Positions 44,250 through 53,074 of a stretch of DNA of 64,000 bases are shown here, one piece after another. Made by a program: the position numbers and the translations under genes. The notes below the pieces were generated by a model, which made no database searches, was not told the DNA's origin, and saw only the letters and a program-made list of their open reading frames with translations. Where the stretch lies: positions 186,001 through 250,000 of the forward strand of contig CAVQJJ010000011.1 in NCBI GenBank assembly GCA_963712835.1. The letters run 5' to 3'. Source of the stretch: DATARH01 sp963712835 (lineage in GTDB: Bacteria > Pseudomonadota > Alphaproteobacteria > ATCC43930 > CGMCC-115725). Within the stretch, counting starts at the first letter, position 1; each line of letters begins with the position of its first letter.

Positions 44250-47200
44250 TCACCAGAATTGGGATATGGCGCAAATCGCTATAAAGACGAACAATTGCGT
44301 CGCCAGAGCGACGCGGATCAATTCCGGCAGTGATGCTGACGCTGTCTTGCGCATGATCGCGGCGCGATGGCTTTCGACCGTCCGCTGGCTGAGGCCGAGA
44401 TCCGCAGCGATATTCTTGCTCGGCTGACCGGCAAGGACCATGTCCAAGATTTGCCGCTCGCGCGGCGACAGTCGGGCAAGTCGAGTCAGGGCAGCGTCCT
44501 GAACGTGCGAGCGCAGCGCGGGGGTCCGGCGCTGTTGCAGGGCACGCTCGATACTTGCCAGCAGAACATCCGGGTTCACCGGCTTTTCGACGAAATCGAA
44601 AGCGCCCGCCTTCATTGCTTCTACGGCCGTCGTAACGTCGCCGTGCCCGGTAATCATGATGGCGGATAGTCGCGGTGCACTCCGGAACACTCGCTCGAGA
44701 ACCTCTATGCCGCTCATTACCGGCAGCCGTACATCGACGATCAAGCAGTCGTCATCCTGAAAATCGTTGCGACCCAGAAAGGATTCTCCGCTCTTCCAGG
44801 TCTCGACCCGATAGCCGTGCGCGGTCAGGAAGGCGCTTATCACCTCGCGCAATTCGGGATCGTCGTCGATAACAGAGATGAGCGGAGCGCGTGCGGGAGC
44901 GCGGCTTCCCTGCTTCCAATCGCCGAGTAGTTTGCTCGCCAACTCGGTTAGCTCCGAAGGCTTGACCGGCTTTGCCAGATGGACGAGCCCGCTTTCGGCA
45001 ATTATGGACAGGGTTTCGGTTGCGATGTCTCCGCTGAGAATGATTGCCGGTATGGCCCTGCCGAATTCGGCATGCAGCATTTTGACAGCGTCCACCCCGT
45101 TGGGGCCATTCGGCAGATTGTAATCCGCAACAATAATGTCGGTCCGGGCGCCGCTGCGCTGGATCAGGCTGACGGCCTCGGGTCCATCTGCAGCCAACGT
45201 GGCTTCATAGCCGTTCGACGTCAGCAACAAACCCAGCATCTCGCGCAATTCGCGGTCGTCTTCGATAATCAGGATGCTGGGCCGCCGAGCCTCGTCGCGC
45301 GGTATTGTCGGCTGGGGGGATGTTTCCGTTGCTACCGGGACCTCGACCGAAAACACCGATCCCATGCCCGGGGTCGATCTTACGCCGATCGGATGCCCCA
45401 GTAATTCGGTCAAGCGGCGCACTATGGAAAGGCCCAGACCCAGCCCCTTCGTCCGGTCGCGCGCAGGGTTGTCGAGCTGCCGAAACTCCTCGAATATGAT
45501 CGATATATCGGATGCCGAGAGGCCGATGCCGGTGTCCCATACCTCGATGCGCACGCAATTGCCGATCCGCCGGCAGCCCAAAAGCAACTTGCCACCCCGC
45601 GTGTACTTGACCGCATTTGACAGCAAGTTACGCAGGATGTGTTCCAGCAGCCGGGGATCACTACGCACGTAAAGGCGCGACGGAACGACCCGCAATTCCA
45701 GACCGTTCGCGGCCGCGTGCATCGAAAACTCGGCCTGTAGCTGGTCGAACACCGAGGCGAGCGAAAAACTAACCACTTCGGGTGTGACAATTCCAGCGTC
45801 GAGTTGGTTCACGTCGAGGAGGGTGTCGAGCATCCTTTTCATTGATTCGATCGTCTGTTCTAGGCGCACCAGCAACCGCCCGGTATCGTGTTCGCCGCCC
45901 GATTGCGCCAATAATGCCTGTACGATGCTGAGCGTCTGCAACGGCTGTCGAAGATCGTGACTGGCTGCGGCCAAGAAGTGGGATTTTGCCACACTCGCCC
46001 GTTCGGCCATTTCCCGGGCGGCGTCAATCGCGGCGGCCGCCAATACTCGCTCGGTGACGTCGTTGATCGTAACCACGCGGCCTTTGCAGGGCGGCTCTTG
46101 CGCGATTGTGCGCGCGCTGAGAAGCAGCGACCGGCGGCCGACGCCGGGAAGCTCGACTTCCGTAAGCTCTCCCGTGGCGGGGACATCGTCCGCAACGCGC
46201 CCGAGAAATTCGCGCAGGCCGATGGCGCTGCCGCTTTTGTCAACGATCTCGGAGAACATACCGCCAATGACCGAATCCGGCCGAGCGTCGAACATCCCGT
46301 AGAATGCGGAGTTAGCAGAGACAATACGACATTCCTCGTCGAGTACCACCAGCGGCTCGCTCACGGTATTCACGACGCTTTCCGCGTAGGCCCTCGCCGC
46401 CTGGATTTTTCGCTCGGCCATCTTTATTTCGGTGATGTCGGCGAAGGTGACGACCGCGCCCTCAACGCGGCCGTCGACAGCGCGATAGGGTTGTATACGA
46501 CGAATATAATAGGTGTCAGCCTGGGCCCCTATTTCTTGAACCCGTGTTTCTGCACCCGCGATCACCGCCTCCGCGTCTGCCAGCAATGCGGCATCTTGGG
46601 CAAAAAAGGTCAGATCGGCGAGAGGTCGCCCGATATCGGTGGCAAGCACCGGGAAAAGTGCCGTTGCCCCGGAAGTGAAAAATCGAATTGTCAGGTCGCT
46701 ACCGAGGAACAGCGTTGTAATTCCTGCACTATCTAGAATATTTTGAAGATCGTTCCGGGTATGCTGCTCTCGCTCTAGCGTTTCTTGCAGCTGGGAATTA
46801 AGGGTGATTAATTCTTGATTAAGCGATTGCAATTCTTCCTTTGAGGTGACCAGTTCCTCGTTGGTCGATTGAAACTCCTCATTCACTAACATTGCTTCTT
46901 CGATGATCTGCTTTTGAACCTCGCCGGCGGCCACGTTGTCGCGTAGCGCGCGCTCCAGTTCCGTGCGCGTGGCCGCAAGCTCGCGTTCGAGATAGGACTG
47001 ATCGAGAGGGCCGCAGCGGGTATCGGTGGCGTCCGATTTCCTCAATGGGGGCTCCGGATCGTCGGAAAAGCTGACCAGTAACAGCGCCTCCTGCCGCGGC
47101 AGGGGTTGCGCGTCTATCCGAACCCGTACGAACTCGGTTCCGCTAGCGGCCCAGGAGGTGGTCCAGGTGACGCGCGCACCGGTTTGTCGAGCTTCCCGGA

Positions 47201-48320
47201 TCGTCGCTTGAAGAGTGTTTCGCAGTTCCGGGCGAGCCAGCACCAACAGGTCACGGCTCGCCTCGCCTGCCGACAGCGCAAGATACTTTTCGGTCGCGCC
47301 GAAGAAATGAAGGCATTCACCGGCATCGTCGATCAAGACAGACGGCGGCGCGAACGTTTCCAGCAGTTGATGCTGCGCCACCTCTAGCCGTGTGTTCGAC
47401 CACGCAGCGGTATCCGAACGTTCGACTAACGGATGACCCAGATGACGCAGGCGAAAACCGGTCGGGAAATAGGTCTCGCGCGGTAGTCCGGTTCCAGTCG
47501 CTCGGTAGATACAATCCGTTTTCGGTATGGGCTCGAAACGATCCTCAAAGCCGGCAATGGTCTCGGAACTCCCGAGCAGCAGCAGGCCGCCCTCGCGAAG
47601 GGCGAAACGAAACAGCGAAAGGACTTTGCGTTGCGCCTCTGGACGCAGGTAGATCAACAAATTTCGGCATGAGACAAAATCGAGGCGCGAAAACGGCGGA
47701 TCGGCCAGCAGATCCTGGACCGTCAGTACGACCGCCGCGCGCAATTCGGGTGTGACCCGGTAGCCGCGATCTTCGGGTACGAAAAAACGTGCCAGCCGTT
47801 CGGGAGATACATCGGTCTCGATCGATTTTGGGTAGAGCCCTTCACGAGCCAGCGCGACGGCGTCGGCATCGACGTCGGAAGCGAAGATCTGCAAGTTAAT
47901 CGGCCGTTTTGCCCCGGCGATGGCCTCTATCAGGATGATCGCCAGGGAATAGGTCTCTTCGCCGGAACTGCAACCCGCTACCCAGATGCGCAGGGGTTGA
48001 TCGGCTGGATGTCCGCTTATCAGGTCTGGAATGATTTTGTCGGCCAGTTGATCGAAGGTTTCAGCATCGCGGAAGAAGCTGGTGACGTTGATCAAAAGCT
48101 CTTTCGCGAGCAATCCCAATTCGGCGTGATCCTCGGCCAATGTCGCGAGATACTTGTTGCGATCCCGAACGCCGAACCGCGCCATGCGGCGTTCGATCTG
48201 CCGCTGAAGCGTTCCGGGCTTGTAGGAGCCGAAATCGTAGGCGGTGTGCCCCCGGAGCAGGTTCACCACCGCCGCGGGCCAGTCGGAATCGGTCAGCCCG
48301 TCATCGGCATTATCGCCCAA
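44250..48320 (-). CDS. Hybrid CheR-PAS-histidine kinase-REC-REC-LuxR protein
   Basis: A giant 1356-residue signalling protein. Domains in order: CheR methyltransferase (about 15-275; TLQRQIERRMARFGV, WVAGCSSGEETYSLAI, FVSCRNLLIYL), PAS-like (about 310-430), coiled coil (about 445-530; STNEELVTSKEELQSLNQEL), two PAS domains (about 530-760), and HisKA with the H-box AAASHDLRQPLQTLS. HATPase follows (LLSNAVKYTRGGK, DTGIGL, GLGLGLSIVRRL), then receivers with IIEDDRE/ADYNLP and IDDDPE/DVRLPVM. The protein ends in a LuxR/FixJ helix-turn-helix (LSPRERQILDMVLAGQPSKN) and a short hydrophobic tail. The start is a TTG with no visible ribosome binding site, inside the end of the CheB gene. Confidence 0.88.
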   Translation of the reverse strand: MGDNADDGLTDSDWPAAVVNLLRGHTAYDFGSYKPGTLQRQIERRMARFGVRDRNKYLATLAEDHAELGLLAKELLINVTSFFRDAETFDQLADKIIPDLISGHPADQPLRIWVAGCSSGEETYSLAIILIEAIAGAKRPINLQIFASDVDADAVALAREGLYPKSIETDVSPERLARFFVPEDRGYRVTPELRAAVVLTVQDLLADPPFSRLDFVSCRNLLIYLRPEAQRKVLSLFRFALREGGLLLLGSSETIAGFEDRFEPIPKTDCIYRATGTGLPRETYFPTGFRLRHLGHPLVERSDTAAWSNTRLEVAQHQLLETFAPPSVLIDDAGECLHFFGATEKYLALSAGEASRDLLVLARPELRNTLQATIREARQTGARVTWTTSWAASGTEFVRVRIDAQPLPRQEALLLVSFSDDPEPPLRKSDATDTRCGPLDQSYLERELAATRTELERALRDNVAAGEVQKQIIEEAMLVNEEFQSTNEELVTSKEELQSLNQELITLNSQLQETLEREQHTRNDLQNILDSAGITTLFLGSDLTIRFFTSGATALFPVLATDIGRPLADLTFFAQDAALLADAEAVIAGAETRVQEIGAQADTYYIRRIQPYRAVDGRVEGAVVTFADITEIKMAERKIQAARAYAESVVNTVSEPLVVLDEECRIVSANSAFYGMFDARPDSVIGGMFSEIVDKSGSAIGLREFLGRVADDVPATGELTEVELPGVGRRSLLLSARTIAQEPPCKGRVVTINDVTERVLAAAAIDAAREMAERASVAKSHFLAAASHDLRQPLQTLSIVQALLAQSGGEHDTGRLLVRLEQTIESMKRMLDTLLDVNQLDAGIVTPEVVSFSLASVFDQLQAEFSMHAAANGLELRVVPSRLYVRSDPRLLEHILRNLLSNAVKYTRGGKLLLGCRRIGNCVRIEVWDTGIGLSASDISIIFEEFRQLDNPARDRTKGLGLGLSIVRRLTELLGHPIGVRSTPGMGSVFSVEVPVATETSPQPTIPRDEARRPSILIIEDDRELREMLGLLLTSNGYEATLAADGPEAVSLIQRSGARTDIIVADYNLPNGPNGVDAVKMLHAEFGRAIPAIILSGDIATETLSIIAESGLVHLAKPVKPSELTELASKLLGDWKQGSRAPARAPLISVIDDDPELREVISAFLTAHGYRVETWKSGESFLGRNDFQDDDCLIVDVRLPVMSGIEVLERVFRSAPRLSAIMITGHGDVTTAVEAMKAGAFDFVEKPVNPDVLLASIERALQQRRTPALRSHVQDAALTRLARLSPRERQILDMVLAGQPSKNIAADLGLSQRTVESHRAAIMRKTASASLPELIRVALATQLFVFIAICAISQFW

Positions 48321-48891
48321 GGATGCGGTCGATCAGGATTTCCGCGATGCCCTGCACCGACAGCACCTTATCCGCAGCTCCGGTTGCTATCGCGCTGCTT
48401 GCCATGCCGGCATAAGCAGCCTGATGTGGGTTTTGAACGAGGACGAGCCCGCCCCGGTTCCTAATCGCCTGAACCCCGAGACTACCGTCGCTTCCAGTTC
48501 CCGAGAGGACCACGCATATAGCTTGGTCGCCGCACTCTTCCGCCAGAGAACGTAAAAAAAAGTCGAAGGGCAACCGGGCTTCAGCACGGCGGGACGGACG
48601 AGTAAGGCGTAATAATCCCTTCTCGAGCGAAAGTTGAAACCCCGGCGGGATGACGTAGACGTTCCCTTGCGCTACCGTCATTCCTGTTACCGCCTGCTGC
48701 ACCTTCATGCGGGTGTGGGCACTCAGGAGCTCGGCCAGCATGCTGGCGCGGGTGGGCTCCAAATGTTGAATGAAGACGAAGGCCAAGCTCAGGCCCGCTG
48801 GCAGGGCATCGAGCAGCAGGCTAAAAGCCTCCAACCCGCCCGCGGACGCGCCGACTGCTACGATGGTCGTGCGGCCTTGTGAAGTCGCCAT
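48310..48891 (-). CDS. CheB-type protein-glutamate methylesterase (stand-alone catalytic domain)
   Basis: A 193-residue CheB methylesterase domain without a receiver. The triad is complete: Ser16 (VGASAGG), His43 (FIQHLEP) and Asp135 (GTGSDGSLG). In many proteobacteria this domain is fused directly to CheR in a CheB-CheR-PAS-kinase protein. Here it ends in TAA 11 bases inside the start of the CheR hybrid. The two therefore likely function together, either as coupled proteins or as a gene split by a frameshift. The ATG start is at the edge of an AT-rich promoter region shared with the divergent Crp/Fnr gene. Confidence 0.9.
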   Translation of the reverse strand: MATSQGRTTIVAVGASAGGLEAFSLLLDALPAGLSLAFVFIQHLEPTRASMLAELLSAHTRMKVQQAVTGMTVAQGNVYVIPPGFQLSLEKGLLRLTRPSRRAEARLPFDFFLRSLAEECGDQAICVVLSGTGSDGSLGVQAIRNRGGLVLVQNPHQAAYAGMASSAIATGAADKVLSVQGIAEILIDRILGR

Positions 48892-49198
48892 ATCTTTCTC
48901 ACACTCGGTAAATTCCGCTTCTTCCCGCCAGCGGTACCCCCTCCTGCTATAGGAGATCCTATTTATCTTAAAAAATAATTAGAAATAAAGGTTTTAGTCG
49001 GGATTTTTGCTATCCGATAAAAAAAATAAATGAGCGGAAATAGGAGTTTTCGTAACGAATTCCGTTCTGCCCAGTTTTTAAACTTACATCATTGGTTGAG
49101 AACATACAATCGTACGTACTCTCCGAATCGCATGCATACGTTGGTATTACGTACATGCCGAGTCTGGCGGGCAGCCCGATAAACGGCAATTTAGAGAT
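48892..49198. promoter_or_regulatory. AT-rich divergent promoter region (CheB / Crp-Fnr)
   Basis: Across 48950-49030 the sequence becomes strikingly AT-rich (for example TTATCTTAAAAAATAATTAG), unlike the rest of the window. Further right it contains CGTACGTAC and TTACGTACATG, short dyads that could be binding sites. Both the CheB-CheR kinase operon and the Crp/Fnr gene start from here, so mutual control is plausible but not shown. Confidence 0.5.
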
Positions 49199-50080
49199 AT
49201 GACTATCAAGCTTACATCGATCGGGTCGGGACCGGACGCTATGGGGATTGGAGTAATGTTCCTTCGGCCGGTGATTTCAGATGAGCTCTCGGCTCGCCTG
49301 AGTGCAGGCGAAGAGGCGATGAAGGCCGCTATGGGCAGCACCCGGGTCTATCCCGCAAAACACACCATCGTGCGGGAGGGTGATGCCAATTCCCAGGTTT
49401 ACAGGCTGCTCTCCGGCCAAGCGCTGTGCCAACGCACGCTGGCAGACGGACGAACCCAGATCATCTCGCGGCTGTTCAAGGGCGACGTCATCGGTCTCAA
49501 CCTTTTCACCGATACGCTATCCTCGTCGGTCCAAACCAGAACCATCGTCAGCACTCAATCCATCGCTCGCGAGCAGCTGCTGCAGCTCGCGCGGGCCGAT
49601 CACAATGTCGCCTTATGGCTCGTCCGCAATGCCGATCGCGAACATGCGCGCCTCCTGAACTGGCTGACCGTGATGAGTTGCGGCAGTGCGCTGGAAAAAA
49701 TTGCCGTTCTATTACTGAACCTATGCGAGCCGATTCGTGACTCCAAGGAAGGCGATGCCAAGCCGATCCGCGTCTCCCTCACCCAGCGCGAAATAAGCGA
49801 TCACATAGGTATGACCTCGCCTTATGTCTCCCGCACTTTGGCCACCTTGCGACGGCTTGGCGTGGTGAATACCGGACGCGGGACAGTGGAGATCGTCGCG
49901 CTCGATCGCTTGGCCGCCGCCGCTCGGGCAATGGCTGGCCATGCAGTGGAGCGTCGCTGGCAAACTGGAGAAAGACAATCGGCTGACATCAATGTCCCCG
50001 ACCTACGCCTATCCTGCGCGACGTTAAAGTCGCATCGGGCCCCCAACCGACACACAGGCAGTATGAAGCATGGACCTTGA
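49199..50080 (+). CDS. Crp/Fnr-family transcriptional regulator
   Basis: A 293-residue regulator. The cyclic-nucleotide-binding-like domain spans about residues 40-150 (VYPAKHTIVREGDANSQVYRL, ISRLFKGDVIGLNLF). The DNA-binding helix-turn-helix is at about 205-235 (LTQREISDHIGMTSPYVSRTLATLRRLGVV). No Fnr-type N-terminal Cys cluster is seen, so an iron-sulfur oxygen sensor is unlikely. A longer-than-usual C-terminal tail of about 50 residues runs into the next gene and overlaps it by 11 bases. It is divergent from the chemosensory-type kinase and may control the polysaccharide locus that follows. Confidence 0.88.
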   Translation: MTIKLTSIGSGPDAMGIGVMFLRPVISDELSARLSAGEEAMKAAMGSTRVYPAKHTIVREGDANSQVYRLLSGQALCQRTLADGRTQIISRLFKGDVIGLNLFTDTLSSSVQTRTIVSTQSIAREQLLQLARADHNVALWLVRNADREHARLLNWLTVMSCGSALEKIAVLLLNLCEPIRDSKEGDAKPIRVSLTQREISDHIGMTSPYVSRTLATLRRLGVVNTGRGTVEIVALDRLAAAARAMAGHAVERRWQTGERQSADINVPDLRLSCATLKSHRAPNRHTGSMKHGP

Positions 50081-50723
50081 GACACTCCTAAATGACCCCG
50101 TGCGCCGCCGCTGCTGGCTGCTCAGTAAGGCACTTGAGAACGGTTCACTCCGAGACGCCGTTAGGCTCGCGCGAGAAGCCGACGAGTTTGTCGCACGGGG
50201 TCGCGACGACAAGGCCGCCGGAACCGCAACTGGCGGACGCGACGGACGACAAACAGAGGAACTTGAGCGAAACGGGGGCATTCCATTTGCAAACCCGCCG
50301 GGCGAAACCGTGGAGCGCCCTTTGGACTATCGCGAACCAAGCGGGGGACAGCCGCATCCCGCCTTTCACGGTCAATTCCCGAACGACGCAACCGGCGCAA
50401 CCGTCACACATCTCGGAAGCGACGAGGGGAATGGGGTCCATACGAGCGACGAGGCTGCCCCGTCGAACGGCGATGCGGATTTGGCGGTTCTAGCTGGCGC
50501 TGAAGACATCATACGGTACTTGCGGCAGCGCGACGACGTCGTGGTGCGGGAGAACGGATTTTTCCTGGTGAATGGTCGCTTTCGGCTTTCGCTGGAAGAA
50601 TTGCTCGCTCGGGCGAACAAGATGCGGCTCCGGCAGGGCAAGCCCCTATTTCAGCAGATGCCATTGGGCTTTCCCCAGGAACGCCGGCTTCCTCCGAGTT
50701 CGTCCGCCGTGGCTGCGGAGTGA
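50070..50723 (+). CDS. Hypothetical protein overlapping the Crp/Fnr gene
   Basis: A 217-residue protein I do not recognise. The N-terminus (about residues 1-45) is helical and charged (NDPVRRRCWLLSKALENGSL). The middle is low-complexity and probably disordered. The C-terminal 70 residues appear folded (EDIIRYLRQRDDVVVRENGF, FRLSLEELLARANKMRLRQG), resembling a small DNA- or protein-binding module. The start overlaps the Crp/Fnr stop, so the two are co-translated and the product may act with the regulator. The following 164 bases show no gene. Confidence 0.65.
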   Translation: MDLETLLNDPVRRRCWLLSKALENGSLRDAVRLAREADEFVARGRDDKAAGTATGGRDGRQTEELERNGGIPFANPPGETVERPLDYREPSGGQPHPAFHGQFPNDATGATVTHLGSDEGNGVHTSDEAAPSNGDADLAVLAGAEDIIRYLRQRDDVVVRENGFFLVNGRFRLSLEELLARANKMRLRQGKPLFQQMPLGFPQERRLPPSSSAVAAE

Positions 50724-50887
50724 CCGGGGCTGAGACGGCCAGTGTTACCGCACCATCCGGTTGTCCTCCCTCTTTAGGAGTACATCATAAGCAAATGGTT
50801 GCCCCGGAAGTGCCCGGGCAATCTTCACCATCGGATCTGGACAATTTTATCGGCACACGGAGCGCGTGAAGTTGCCGGGAGAGCTGG

Positions 50888-52825
50888 ATGTGCGGAATCG
50901 CAGGAATTTTTGATTTTCGCGGCACGGCCGAGATCGATGGATCACTGCTTCGCCGAATGACCGAGGCAATTCGCCATCGTGGGCCGGATGGTGACGGTCT
51001 TCACATCGAGCCGGGTCTGGGCTTGGGGCACCGACGCCTCAGCATTATCGATCTGGCTGGCGGTCGGCAGCCCATGGACAACGAAGACGGCTCCGTCATC
51101 GTGGTTTTCAACGGGGAGATATACGACTACCAGCCGCTGCGCCGGTCGCTCGAAAGCGCAGGGCACGTCTTCCGCACGCGTTCCGACACCGAAACGATCG
51201 TGCATGCCTGGGAAGCCTGGGGTGTCGATTGTGTGAAGCATCTGTCGGGAATGTTTGCCTTTGCCCTGTGGGACCGGAAGCGGCAACAGCTGTTTCTCGC
51301 CCGCGACCATCTGGGAAAAAAGCCGCTTTATTATTCCCGCCTCATACGCGGCCAACTGATATTCGCTTCCGAATTGTGCGGGCTTTTGGTGCATCCGTCA
51401 GTGTCGCGGGCACTCGCGCCCACAGCTGTCGAAGATTACTTCACTTATGGTTATGTGCCGGACCCACAATCGATCTACGCCGGCATCGCTCAACTTCCAG
51501 CCGGCCATTACCTTCTTCTGCAACGTGGCGAGCCCCTGCCGGTGCCGACATCGTATTGGCAGCCGAGGTTCGGCTCGATTGACATCTCCGCAGACGAAGC
51601 AAGTGAACAGCTGCTACAGCGCCTCGATCAGTGTGTGAAGAGACGACTGGTCGCCGACGTCCCGCTCGGGGCGTTTCTCTCCGGTGGCATCGATTCCGGA
51701 ACGATCGTCGCGCTTATGGCGCGGCAGCGAAACGACCCTATCGCCACTTTCACCATCGGTCTCGGCGGCGAGGCGGACGAGACGCCGCTGGCGGCGTCCG
51801 TGGCAACACGCTACGCGACCGCTCATACCGCAGAACAGGTCGGCATCGACTATATCGACGCTTCGGCCCGGCAGGCAGCCATTTTTGGCGAGCCGTTCGC
51901 CGACAGCTCCGCGGTGCCGACGCATCAGGTCGCCCGCCTCGCGCGAAAAAGTGTCACCGTCGCCTTATCGGGAGACGGCGGGGACGAGGTGTTCGCGGGA
52001 TACAGGCGATACCAATGGCATCTCATCGTCGAGGCGATGCGCCGCTTTTTGCCGGCATCGGTCCGACGGCACGCCGTGGGCAATCTCGCCCGGCTTTATC
52101 CGAAACTCGACCGCGCTCCTCGTTGGCTGCGGGCAAAATACACCTTGACGGAGCTTAGCCTCGACAGTGCGCTCGGCTATTACCGAACGGTCGCCCGCGT
52201 CGAAGATGAGGAGCGCCGGCGGCTTATGTCGCCCGATTTCCTGCGCAGCATCGAGGGCTACCATCCATCCTCGCGGATAACGCGACTGATGGGCGAAGCC
52301 GGCAGCGATGAACCGCTTGCCCAAGCGCAATACGCCGACATGAAAACGTGGCTGAGCGGCGATATCCTAACCAAGCTGGATCGAACCAGCATGGCCAACT
52401 CGCTCGAGGTGCGGGCGCCGCTGTTGGACCACACGCTGGTGTCTTGGGCGATGCGTCTCCCGCGAAGCCTGTTGGTGCGGGGCGGCGAGCGAAAATACGT
52501 TCTGCGCCGAGCTGCGCGGCAGCTTCTGCCCGAGGAGATACTCGATCACCCCAAGCAGGGCTTTGCGCGCTCCTTGCGCAGCCAGTTTCGCGGCGCCGGC
52601 GCCGCGCGTGTTCGCGAGCGCCTGCTCGGCGAAACGATGATGGATTGCGGCTATTTCAAAGGATCCGGACTGTCGCGCTGCATCGACGAGCACGATCGCG
52701 GCACCTTTGACCACAGCGAGGCAATCTGGTCACTGCTGGTTTTCGAGGGGTTTTTGGCAAACGCGGACCGTAGAGCCACATTCTCAGAAGCGACTGAATC
52801 CGTCGGTGTGGCGGCGGGCGTTTGA
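50888..52825 (+). CDS. XrtA-associated asparagine synthase-like amidotransferase
   Basis: A 645-residue class II glutamine amidotransferase of the asparagine synthetase B type. After Met the N-terminal Cys (MCGIAGIFDF) is the glutaminase nucleophile; RHRGPDGDG and VFNGEIYDY follow. The C-terminal ATP-pyrophosphatase domain carries FLSGGIDSGTIVAL and VTVALSGDGGDEVFAGYRRY. This particular form is the 'amidotransferase 1' repeatedly found in exosortase A (XrtA/PEP-CTERM) polysaccharide loci, and the genes near 59-64 kb belong to the same system. It probably amidates a uronic acid or other sugar carboxylate of the exopolysaccharide rather than making asparagine. Confidence 0.88.
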   Translation: MCGIAGIFDFRGTAEIDGSLLRRMTEAIRHRGPDGDGLHIEPGLGLGHRRLSIIDLAGGRQPMDNEDGSVIVVFNGEIYDYQPLRRSLESAGHVFRTRSDTETIVHAWEAWGVDCVKHLSGMFAFALWDRKRQQLFLARDHLGKKPLYYSRLIRGQLIFASELCGLLVHPSVSRALAPTAVEDYFTYGYVPDPQSIYAGIAQLPAGHYLLLQRGEPLPVPTSYWQPRFGSIDISADEASEQLLQRLDQCVKRRLVADVPLGAFLSGGIDSGTIVALMARQRNDPIATFTIGLGGEADETPLAASVATRYATAHTAEQVGIDYIDASARQAAIFGEPFADSSAVPTHQVARLARKSVTVALSGDGGDEVFAGYRRYQWHLIVEAMRRFLPASVRRHAVGNLARLYPKLDRAPRWLRAKYTLTELSLDSALGYYRTVARVEDEERRRLMSPDFLRSIEGYHPSSRITRLMGEAGSDEPLAQAQYADMKTWLSGDILTKLDRTSMANSLEVRAPLLDHTLVSWAMRLPRSLLVRGGERKYVLRRAARQLLPEEILDHPKQGFARSLRSQFRGAGAARVRERLLGETMMDCGYFKGSGLSRCIDEHDRGTFDHSEAIWSLLVFEGFLANADRRATFSEATESVGVAAGV

Positions 52826-52922
52826 CCGCAAGCCCGGTTACTCGCCGACGGGCCTCGTCCGCAGGGCGTCGGGGAAACCGCCCGAAGGCTTCAGGTGAAG
52901 TGGTTCACCACAGAGAGCAGAA

Positions 52923-53069
52923 ATGATCAACTCGACAGCGATAATATTTAGTCTGGGCATGGTTATTTTTTTCGCCGTGCGTGCGGCTTTTCTCGACCGT
53001 CAAGTGCCCTGGTTCGATCGCCGTCGGTCCGCCGGTGCTGAAGACCGTATCCAGCAGTCGTCGCGGTAA
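52923..53069 (+). CDS. 48-residue single-span membrane protein
   Basis: A very small gene: ATG at 52923, stop at 53067-53069. The product has one hydrophobic helix (STAIIFSLGMVIFFAVRAAF) and a basic, polar C-terminal tail (RQVPWFDRRRSAGAED). It ends 5 bases before the O-ligase ATG, which supports translational linkage. The upstream sequence AGAGAGCAGAA is a modest ribosome binding site. It may be a small accessory subunit of the ligase; no family is recognised. Confidence 0.5.
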   Translation: MINSTAIIFSLGMVIFFAVRAAFLDRQVPWFDRRRSAGAEDRIQQSSR

Positions 53070-53074
53070 CGTCG

